Made by a program: the position numbers and the translations under genes. A stretch of DNA of 17,232 nt from DASSKK01 sp035690495 (GTDB lineage: Bacteria > Actinomycetota > Actinomycetes > Propionibacteriales > Nocardioidaceae): positions 1 to 17,232 of the forward strand of contig DASSKK010000054.1 of the NCBI GenBank assembly GCA_035690495.1. Reading direction: 5' to 3'. Positions 1 to 5,761 of the stretch are shown piece after piece (positions within the stretch are counted from its first letter, which is position 1; every line of letters starts with the position of its first letter). Below the pieces are notes generated by a model. The model ran no database searches and was not told the DNA's origin. It was given only the letters and a program-made list of their open reading frames with translations.

Positions 1-18
1 TACTGGGAGTAGCCACTG

Positions 19-50
19 CGGCGGCCCCGGCAAGCCAGTCGGGGCCGCCG
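19..50. terminator. GC-rich hairpin, terminator-like
   Basis: Positions 19-29 and 40-50 are perfect inverted repeats (CGGCGGCCCCG and its complement) around a 10-base loop. An 11-bp GC stem fits a stem-only actinobacterial terminator for a gene to the left of the window. There is no T tract, so the assignment rests on the stem alone. Confidence 0.55.
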
Positions 51-581
51 TCCAGCCGCCACGACCACCGGCCGGTACCACCTAGATCGAACATCAGTAC
101 CAGATCGCTGGACTACCGGTACCAGCCGACGCTATGCGTCAGTCGACCCCCGGACATGTTCCATCGACCAGCTACACGGACTCCAACCCGACCTCACGCT
201 GGTCGGCGGCCGGATTGTGCACCCCCGCGACAAGGGCGAAGGGCCTCAGGTTTGATGCCGCAGCTTTCCGGGCGCGATGACACAGGCGACATAAACTCGC
301 GGCAGGTGTCCAGGCTGATGCTTCAGATGGGGAAGAACGAAGGGCCTTGGCAAGGCCCCACGGTCGACAGGCGGGCTGCGTTGCACGCTCCCTCTTGGAC
401 TTCGGCCGGCGAGAACACGGCGCCATGAGTGGGTTCCTGGCTTCGAACAAAGGACGGCACGCGACCGCGTCACGGCTCCTGAAATTCGAGCCGCGAACGC
501 GAATGGGAGCGGCACGGAACCTTGGGGCGCCTCAGGATAGCTGATTGGATCTCGGTTGGGTCGGTGTGCGCCTGGACCGGA
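51..581. other. Intergenic stretch with no recognisable gene
   Basis: About 530 bases in which all six frames give only short, arginine- and proline-rich translations with no known motif and no convincing ribosome binding site. The one structure I see is an inverted repeat at 342-358 (GGGCCTTG, G, CAAGGCCC). It is too far from the stop codon at 582 to be called the terminator of the minus-strand operon with confidence. No tRNA was found. Confidence 0.5.
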
Positions 582-1049
582 CTAGTGTCGGTTGATCAGT
601 GTCTTGAGGCGTTCCCCAGGTTTCCAGCGCCAGGGGCTCTCGTTTCGGCCTTCGAGGTGTGCAAGGGCTTGTGCGCGCGCCTCGGCGAGTACTTCGTCCA
701 CGAACTCGTCGAAGGTCAAGTCTGCAACCCGCAGTTTGTCGATCAACTGCCTGGCTCTGAGCAAGGCGGCATGTTCGTTGTAGCGACAGCGTCGGCGGAA
801 CTTCGCGTCGCGTAACGACGGGGGAGGTTCGTACTCCCACTGATTGGCGTAATTCAGGCACACCCTAGCGCGACGAATGGCCCACCCGTCGCCCGCATCT
901 GCCACGGTCAGGCACCAGCGAGACTTCTTGGGGTCTGTGATCCGCTCGTAACCGGTGGGATAGACCGTGTACGACGCGACTCGGTAGGTGGGCCGTGTTG
1001 GCTCGCTCTCCTCGGCACCGCTTGCCAACCTGATGTGCCCCTTGCTCAT
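582..1049 (-). CDS. Hypothetical protein (155 aa), last gene of the signal-peptidase operon
   Basis: No family recognised. The start at 1049 is chosen because an AGGGAGGT ribosome binding site ends six bases upstream; an upstream in-frame start would add 18 residues but lacks such a site. The third codon positions are GC-biased in this frame, which supports real coding. The protein is soluble with no signal peptide or membrane segment. Its first half is rich in Tyr, Trp and Arg (RWCLTVADAGDGWAIRRARV), and its second half is an acidic and basic helical stretch ending in GERLKTLINRH. The ATG overlaps the TGA of the 95-codon frame before it, so translation is probably coupled and the gene probably belongs to the riboswitch-led transcript. 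A role in handling or regulating the exported protein is only inferred from position. Confidence 0.75.
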   Translation of the reverse strand: MSKGHIRLASGAEESEPTRPTYRVASYTVYPTGYERITDPKKSRWCLTVADAGDGWAIRRARVCLNYANQWEYEPPPSLRDAKFRRRCRYNEHAALLRARQLIDKLRVADLTFDEFVDEVLAEARAQALAHLEGRNESPWRWKPGERLKTLINRH

Positions 1050-1333
1050 TGCCTTACCTCCCTGAGGACAGCTCGGAAGTTCGCCCGGTCTGGCCTGTCC
1101 CAAAGCGAACTTGCTTCCGCCGCACAGCTAGCGAATCGGGGCTCGTCGGCAGCCGTCCCGGGTCGTGCTCCCACGATGGCCACAACCCAGTTCCACGGCG
1201 TGGGCATGGAGTCGTGATGAACCTTCTTGGCATGCTGCTTGATGTCTGCAGGCGCAGATGTGGCCGCACCGAACTCGGCGCACGCATCGATCCCGCGGGG
1301 CAGGAGGTGTTGGGGTATCACGAGGGCAGGCAC
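1046..1333 (-). CDS. Small hypothetical protein (up to 95 aa), translationally coupled
   Basis: A GTG-initiated frame that starts inside the last 16 bases of the signal peptidase gene. It ends in a TGA that overlaps the ATG of the next gene (ATGA), an arrangement typical of an operon. By my count, roughly two thirds of its third codon positions are G or C, which is supportive but not decisive. There is no signal peptide; the centre carries an unusual MPTPWNWVVAIVG segment. No family is recognised and no strong ribosome binding site precedes the GTG, so initiation may depend on coupling, or the true start may be the GTG at 1321. It could still be spurious, with the 155-residue gene preceded by an untranslated spacer. 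Confidence 0.4.
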   Translation of the reverse strand: MPALVIPQHLLPRGIDACAEFGAATSAPADIKQHAKKVHHDSMPTPWNWVVAIVGARPGTAADEPRFASCAAEASSLWDRPDRANFRAVLREVRQ

Positions 1334-2862
1334 TGGCTTGTAATCGGAGCTTCGATGGGTTCTGATGATGTCATCTCGGTTCCGGTGCCTATCCGAAAGC
1401 GGTAGGTGGCGGATTCGTCTTGGACGATGAAGGTCTCCACGCCGCTACGTGCCCAATGCAAGATCAGCAAGCCGTAGCGTTCGGCCAGCTTGGCGAGGGT
1501 GGCGATGTTCCCAACGTCGATGATCGAGTGCCCAGGAGGTGCCGGGACGGGCTGTACGGGGACCAGCATCGAGGCGTAGCGACGGCGAATCCGCCCTGCC
1601 TCGGTTGCTGGAGCGCCTACCCGCACAGCCAAGCCGAGCAGGCAGCCGGCGAATATCGCGCCAACGGCCATGGCGAGGCCGACAGTTCGCGCCGTCGAGA
1701 CGGTGATCTGATGACCGGCGAAGCCAAGGGTGCCGGGAGCTGTCGTCGCGACGCGTCTTGGGGTCGAGTCCTGCACTGACAGGCTCGACTTGTTCCCTGC
1801 CAGCCGGAGTTGCAGCGGGGTAAGGGTGAAAGCGAGTGCAGGTGTGAACCGGGTACCGTCCGTTGCGCGCACCAGTGCCCGGAGCGTGACGTCTACCTGG
1901 GTGGCGGGGATGCCGGTGACCTTCGCAGCGGCTGAGGCGCGCTGCTCCAGTTCGTCCAGGTGCAGCCGCACGCTGCCCGCATAGGTAGCGGTGTCGAAGT
2001 TCACCCGCGGACCCAACCGCACGGTGGAATGCCAGCCGCTGGAAGTGGACAGCTCCGCGGCGACCGCGATGCTGCCCGGTTGCCCCTGGTAGGCATAGTG
2101 CACGTCGAGGGAATCGGTCAGGTTCCGGAAGATGGGATCGGGAGCCGTCACCGTTGTCCGGTCGTAGGCCGCGGACTCCGGCACGGTCGCGTGGTAGGAG
2201 AAGGTCATCTGCTGGGAGGATTCGATGTTTCGGGTCTCGACCGTGGTGATGGGCCGGGCCCATGCCAACGCGGCCAGCGCGACACCGGCGACGCCGGCGA
2301 CCGCGATGAGCGCGGCCGCGCTGCGTGCCCAAGGTGGCAGCGCGGCGAACGTCCGAGAAGGCCAGGATGGGCGTGCGTGCTGGCGCATAGTGCCTCTCTT
2401 TCGCCTGCGTGTGGTACGTGCAGCGGCGCCTCCCCCGGCGAGCACCGCAAAACCAAGGGCCGCGAGTAGGCGCGGATCGCTCAGGCGTTGGAGCCAGATG
2501 CCGCCGTGAGGCACGCGCATGACCAGTCTGCCGAGCAGCTGGTCGCGGCCCGGCGTCTCCGGGTCAAGCCAGGAATTGTTGTCGCCTTTGAAGGTGTAGT
2601 GGCCTCCGGCGACCTTGACGATGCGGTGCATCACCACCGTGTCGAGCAGATCGCTGTGGTAGCCAACGATGTCGCCGACCCGATAGTCATCGGGCTGCCG
2701 GAGGACGGCCAGATCCCCGGTGGAGAACCGTGGCTCCATGCTGATGCCGTGGGTGGTGACATAGGAATTGCTGCCACCGAGCGTCCGCGGGGCGAGCAGC
2801 AGGAATGCGCCGACCGTGACGATCGCCAGCAAGAAGATGGCGCGGAGTCTGCCTGATTGCAT
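1318..2862 (-). CDS. SipW/ER-type signal peptidase I fused to a DUF5305-like ectodomain
   Basis: 514 residues. An N-terminal membrane anchor (about 8-25) is followed by the S26 peptidase domain: GISMEP with nucleophile Ser41, VVMHRIV with His79 where classical bacterial enzymes carry Lys, and KGDNN with Asp94. Ser/His makes it the archaeal/ER/SipW class. A second membrane segment lies near 130-148 and a third near 183-202. Residues of about 205-385 form an extracytoplasmic domain that I assign to DUF5305 from its pattern (TVTAPDPIFRNLTDSLDVHY, a GWHSTVRLG segment, a beta-rich end). A fourth membrane segment lies near 388-408, with a cytoplasmic tail of about 100 residues. GGAG lies seven bases before the ATG. 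The gene follows a secreted protein with a SipW-like signal peptide, which is probably its substrate. SipW-class peptidases process special surface proteins such as fibre subunits. The function of the DUF5305 part is unknown; it may recruit or fold the substrate. Confidence 0.85.
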   Translation of the reverse strand: MQSGRLRAIFLLAIVTVGAFLLLAPRTLGGSNSYVTTHGISMEPRFSTGDLAVLRQPDDYRVGDIVGYHSDLLDTVVMHRIVKVAGGHYTFKGDNNSWLDPETPGRDQLLGRLVMRVPHGGIWLQRLSDPRLLAALGFAVLAGGGAAARTTRRRKRGTMRQHARPSWPSRTFAALPPWARSAAALIAVAGVAGVALAALAWARPITTVETRNIESSQQMTFSYHATVPESAAYDRTTVTAPDPIFRNLTDSLDVHYAYQGQPGSIAVAAELSTSSGWHSTVRLGPRVNFDTATYAGSVRLHLDELEQRASAAAKVTGIPATQVDVTLRALVRATDGTRFTPALAFTLTPLQLRLAGNKSSLSVQDSTPRRVATTAPGTLGFAGHQITVSTARTVGLAMAVGAIFAGCLLGLAVRVGAPATEAGRIRRRYASMLVPVQPVPAPPGHSIIDVGNIATLAKLAERYGLLILHWARSGVETFIVQDESATYRFRIGTGTEMTSSEPIEAPITSQCLPS

Positions 2863-2876
2863 CTCAGCTCTCCGAG

Positions 2877-2906
2877 GCGAGCCGACCGGTTGCCCGGCCG
2901 GCTCGC
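2877..2906 (-). repeat. Strong GNRA-capped hairpin before the signal peptidase gene
   Basis: On the minus-strand RNA two 13-base arms pair fully (one G-U pair) around a GCAA tetraloop. The 3' arm ends about 14 bases before the ATG at 2862, next to the ribosome binding site but not covering it. No U tract follows. It may act as a partial terminator, an RNA-processing site or a stabiliser that sets the ratio between secreted protein and peptidase. Confidence 0.75.
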
Positions 2907-2911
2907 GCGTA

Positions 2912-2935
2912 CCGATCAGTCCTCGGACTGATCAG
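2912..2935 (-). repeat. Second hairpin, directly after the secreted-protein stop codon
   Basis: GATCAGTC and GACTGATC pair around a CGAG loop, extended by one G-U and one C-G pair to about 10 bp. It starts five bases after the stop codon at 2941 and lies six bases from the next hairpin. No T tract follows, so it is an attenuator or an mRNA 3'-end stabiliser rather than a canonical terminator. Confidence 0.7.
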
Positions 2936-2940
2936 AGAGG

Positions 2941-3303
2941 TCAGGAGACGGCAACCTTGAAGCTGGTCGCGGTGGCGGTGTCGTAGCCGACCGCGTAGGT
3001 GCAGGTGGCGGTGGTCCCGTCGGTCGAGTCGACCGTGCAGTCCTCGAGGGGGGTCGAGCCGAACCCGGCCTTCACGGTGTTTCCGGTCTGCGAGGCGTCG
3101 AAGGTGATCAGCGTCGAGTCGATGGTCGTGCCATCGGCGCTGAGTGTGTGGACCACAGAGGTGGCGGTGGCCCCGGTGACGCTGGCGGTGCCGTAGCCGG
3201 CAACCGAGCTCGGCACCGTGTTGCTGGCGGTGAAGGCCGCGCCTCCGGCGGCGGCGACGCTCGCGATCGTGAGCGCCGCGAAGAACTTCTTGGGTGTACG
3301 CAT
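2941..3303 (-). CDS. Small secreted protein with SipW-type signal peptide
   Basis: 120 residues from ATG 3303, preceded by a GAAAGG ribosome binding site about 11 bases upstream. A longer frame from 3345 is rejected because it would start inside the riboswitch. The N-terminus reads MRTPKKFFAAL, then an Ala/Gly-rich hydrophobic stretch ending GGAAFTASNTVPS, like actinobacterial SipW-dependent signal peptides; cleavage probably falls near residues 22-27. The mature part is Thr/Ser/Val-rich and beta-prone, with no lysine until near the end, and has two cysteines (LEDCTV and TATCTY) that could form one disulfide. No membrane anchor or LPXTG motif is present. First gene after the c-di-GMP riboswitch and immediately before its probable peptidase. 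By analogy with SipW substrates it may assemble into a surface or matrix structure, but this is inference; no enzymatic motif is visible. Confidence 0.85.
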   Translation of the reverse strand: MRTPKKFFAALTIASVAAAGGAAFTASNTVPSSVAGYGTASVTGATATSVVHTLSADGTTIDSTLITFDASQTGNTVKAGFGSTPLEDCTVDSTDGTTATCTYAVGYDTATATSFKVAVS

Positions 3304-3321
3304 AACTGGCTGATGCCTTTC

Positions 3322-3392
3322 GGTAGGTAACCCGGCCGACCTCATGGGTCCCGTGGCTTTGCGAACCCGCCTCGCGACGGGGGTGCCTTTTC
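3322..3392 (-). promoter_or_regulatory. Cyclic-di-GMP-I (GEMM) riboswitch
   Basis: Read on the minus strand the leader contains AAAAGGCA (3391-3384), a stem CCCGTC/GGCGGG closed by a GCGA tetraloop (3381-3366), the hallmark CGCAAAGCCACGGG (3363-3350), a second hairpin GACC-CATGA-GGTC (3350-3338) and GCCGGGTTACC (3336-3326). This order, the GNRA-capped first stem and the CGCAAAGCC...GCCGGGTTACC core are those of the c-di-GMP-I aptamer (Rfam RF01051 class). The aptamer ends only about 20 bases before the ATG at 3303, and the ribosome binding site GAAAGG (3321-3316) follows it at once, so control of translation is more likely than termination. Arms at 3415-3411/3310-3306 and 3403-3399/3318-3314 could form an outer stem that covers the binding site. 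Ligand identity and direction of control are inferred. Confidence 0.88.
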
Positions 3393-3416
3393 TCTGTCAG
3401 GCAGGATGTTGCCAGA

Positions 3417-3892
3417 CTCGAGCCAGTTTGGGGCCAAAACGGGCAAACAGCCACAACGGCCAGTTCCGTCACCATAGTCGCCTGGCCACCTGAGGCCAGA
3501 GGATCAGGCCCGCCCCTGGCGCGCCAACCGTCGGCGACGGGCGACGAACCGCGGGGTCCGGCCATTCGGCTCTTTGCGGACATTACCGGCGTTCGGTCGA
3601 TATACTCGCACCGGCTCGCCGGTTGCTTGGTTGGGCCAATTCGAACAGTAATCGTCAGCCGCCAGGGCCTGATCACGGCTGACGGTGGCGTGGACGGCCA
3701 CGGGAGGTGGCGCCATGGGTCGGGTCGAACCTGACCAGTCAGGACCGGGACCTGTCAACGTGCGGGTACAACCGCGGCTCGTCGCGAGTCTCCATGTAGC
3801 ACCGGATCGCCGCGGGCATCCGCGCACCGTCCGTGCTCAAAGGCCACCGACCGAGGAGTGCGAGTGGTGCGCGATGGCGGGGGGTGGTCGGA
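3417..3892. other. Divergent intergenic region between riboswitch operon and EAL-kinase operon
   Basis: It must hold the promoter for the minus-strand riboswitch transcript and one for the plus-strand regulatory pair. I could not place either with confidence: a TATGGT hexamer on the minus strand near 3475-3470 lacks a clear -35. CCGTCGGCGACGG at 3528-3540 is a short inverted repeat that could bind a regulator. A minus-strand frame here (3827-3504) has no recognisable motif. The part from 3715 may encode a small protein listed separately. Confidence 0.45.
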
Positions 3893-3912
3893 ATGTGGGT
3901 CCTTGTCGTTGA
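3715..3912 (+). CDS. Possible small leader ORF (65 codons) overlapping the EAL gene start
   Basis: ATG 3715 has a GGGAGGT ribosome binding site about six bases upstream, the best such site in this intergenic region. The frame ends at 3912, so it overlaps the start of the EAL gene by 20 bases in another frame, which would allow coupled translation. The product (MGRVEPDQSGPGPVNVRVQP...) is basic with two cysteines in ECEWC and resembles no family I know. It may be a leader peptide or chance. Confidence 0.3.
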   Translation: MGRVEPDQSGPGPVNVRVQPRLVASLHVAPDRRGHPRTVRAQRPPTEECEWCAMAGGGRNVGPCR

Positions 3913-5761
3913 TGACGACCCGGAGGTCCGACGGGTGGCTCGTCGCGGCCTGGAGGAAGCAGGATGCCAGGTTGCCGAGGCACCAGATGGCGTTACCGCC
4001 CTGACGGTCATCGATGATCTAGCCGTCGATGTGGCGGTGCTGGATCGACGGTTGCCGGGGATGTCGGGTCTGGAGCTGCTGACGCGGCTTCGTCGCCGGG
4101 CGCCGTCGACGCACATCATCATGCTCACCGGCGCCGGGGCGGAGGCGGATCGGGTTCTGGGACTCTCCAGCGGTGCGGACGACTATATGGTCAAGCCGTT
4201 TTCTGCCCGCGAGCTTGCTGCTCGTGTGGTCGCGGCACGCCGGCGTCATGCCCTGGCGGGCTCCTCGGAACATTCGGAGCAGGTGCAGCAGTCGTCTGCT
4301 GTCGATCCACCCGTGTCGAATGCCGCCGAGATCATCACCGAAGACACCACGATCGTGTCGGTCACGGAGCCTGCGCTGCATCTGGTGGGGGCCCACGTCG
4401 TCGAGCAGGTGCTCGGCCGCGACGTCTTCGAGCTGTTCGCCCCCGAGTCCGTCGACGGGGCAAAGGCGAGGCACGAACGCGTGCAGCGCCACCCCCACGA
4501 AGAGCCGGAGCCCCTGGTGTTGAGACGCCTCGATGGCGCACGTATGCGGGTATTGGTCTCGTCCGCCCCGGCGCGATGGGAGGGCCGAGCGGCCCGCAGC
4601 ATCACCATCCATGCCCAGATCCCGGTTGGCGACAACACCGGGGAGCGGGCGTCGCCGGAGCCGGACGAGGAGGCTGTCGTCGCAGTCGATTCCCGGGGCC
4701 AGATCCGGACCGTTAACCCGGCAGCTGAGCGACTGTTCGGCTGGACGGCCACGGAAGTGTACGGCCGCAGCCTGGAGGTCGCCTTGGGACTCGATGAGCC
4801 CGCTGTCCTAGCCGAGTCCGCTCTCCAGACGCTGGCGAGGGTCGGGCACTGGAAAGGTCAGATCGAGCCACGTCGCGGAGATGGAAGCACGCAACGCCTA
4901 AGCTGCTGTGTCACGCTCTTGCGGGACCTCGCAGGAGAGTCCGCCGGGTCCCTTTGGGTGGCGCGAACACTCGACCGCGACGACACCGGCCGCGGGGAGT
5001 CTTCCCGCACGGCCGAGCCAGACCTGGCCGCGGACATCCAGCGTGGCCTCGCCCGAGGCGAGTTCGTGGTCTTCTACCAGCCGATCGTGAGACTCGAGGA
5101 CGCCTCGGTGGTGGGTGCCGAGGCGCTTGTTCGATGGCAGCATCCGAGCAGGGGACTGCTGACGCCTGCGGCGTTCCTGGACACCGCTGAGCGGTGCGGC
5201 GCGATCAATGACCTCGACGCTCTCGTGCTCGACGAAGCACGGGCACAGTGGGCCCGCTGGCGAGACGCTGGCCGGGACCTCTATGTCTCGGTGAACCTTT
5301 CCGGCCGGCAGCTAGCAGACCCGACCCTGCTGGATCGGATCTCCTCGTTCCCCATGCCCGAAGGCCAGCTGTGGCTCGAGGTGACCGAGACGTCGTTGAT
5401 CCACGACCTGCAGCAGGCTGCGCACATCCTCAACGAGGTGGCTGCGCTCGGGGCGAAGATCTCGATCGACGACTTCGGCACTGGATGGGCGAGCCTGTCC
5501 TACCTACGTGAGTTCCCGGTACATGCTTTGAAGATCGACCGCTCGTTCGTACACGGCGCCGGCACCAGCTCGGTGGACACCGCGATCGTGTCGTCGGTGC
5601 TCTCCTTGGGCCGTGAACTCGCGCTGAACGTTGTCGCCGAAGGGATCGAGACCGTGGGGCAACAAGACCAGCTCCGCGAACTCGGCTGCCACTACGGACA
5701 GGGCTACTTATTCGGCCGGCCCACTCCTACCATCGAAGAATTCGGGGCGAGGTCTCGATGA
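3893..5761 (+). CDS. Receiver-PAS-PAS-EAL response regulator, c-di-GMP phosphodiesterase
   Basis: 622 residues from ATG 3893, the start that begins the receiver fold exactly (MWVLVVDDDPEVRR); a longer frame from 3833 adds only basic filler. The receiver has Asp7-Asp9, phosphoacceptor Asp51 (AVLDRRLPG), Thr79 and Lys101 (MVKPF). Two PAS-like domains follow at about 145-240 and 258-360. The EAL domain (about 385-620) has EALVRW (Glu410), VTET, SIDDFGTG (Asp526-Asp527), KIDRSFV, VAEGIET and QGYLFGRP, so every residue group needed for two-metal hydrolysis of c-di-GMP to pGpG is present. No GGDEF domain exists, which argues for degradation only. The stop overlaps the next gene's ATG, so the protein is probably made with, and phosphorylated by, that kinase. 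It lies divergent to a c-di-GMP riboswitch operon and probably controls its ligand. Confidence 0.92.
   Translation: MWVLVVDDDPEVRRVARRGLEEAGCQVAEAPDGVTALTVIDDLAVDVAVLDRRLPGMSGLELLTRLRRRAPSTHIIMLTGAGAEADRVLGLSSGADDYMVKPFSARELAARVVAARRRHALAGSSEHSEQVQQSSAVDPPVSNAAEIITEDTTIVSVTEPALHLVGAHVVEQVLGRDVFELFAPESVDGAKARHERVQRHPHEEPEPLVLRRLDGARMRVLVSSAPARWEGRAARSITIHAQIPVGDNTGERASPEPDEEAVVAVDSRGQIRTVNPAAERLFGWTATEVYGRSLEVALGLDEPAVLAESALQTLARVGHWKGQIEPRRGDGSTQRLSCCVTLLRDLAGESAGSLWVARTLDRDDTGRGESSRTAEPDLAADIQRGLARGEFVVFYQPIVRLEDASVVGAEALVRWQHPSRGLLTPAAFLDTAERCGAINDLDALVLDEARAQWARWRDAGRDLYVSVNLSGRQLADPTLLDRISSFPMPEGQLWLEVTETSLIHDLQQAAHILNEVAALGAKISIDDFGTGWASLSYLREFPVHALKIDRSFVHGAGTSSVDTAIVSSVLSLGRELALNVVAEGIETVGQQDQLRELGCHYGQGYLFGRPTPTIEEFGARSR

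Noticed and set aside
1445..2332. 295-codon minus-strand frame inside the signal peptidase gene
   Set aside because: Shadow frame with arginine-rich low-complexity translation; the peptidase/DUF5305 frame explains the DNA.
2877..2935. Hairpins as a full intrinsic terminator separating two transcripts
   Set aside because: No T tract follows either stem, the peptidase gene has no obvious promoter of its own in the short gap, and the functional pairing argues for one operon.
2941..3345. Longer version of the secreted protein starting at 3345
   Set aside because: The extra 14 residues would be encoded inside the riboswitch aptamer, and they would come before the natural basic start of the signal peptide.
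3504..3827. 107-codon minus-strand frame in the divergent intergenic region
   Set aside because: No known motif, no clear ribosome binding site at its start, and it would overlap the region needed for promoters. Its central part looks mildly protein-like, so it is not fully excluded.
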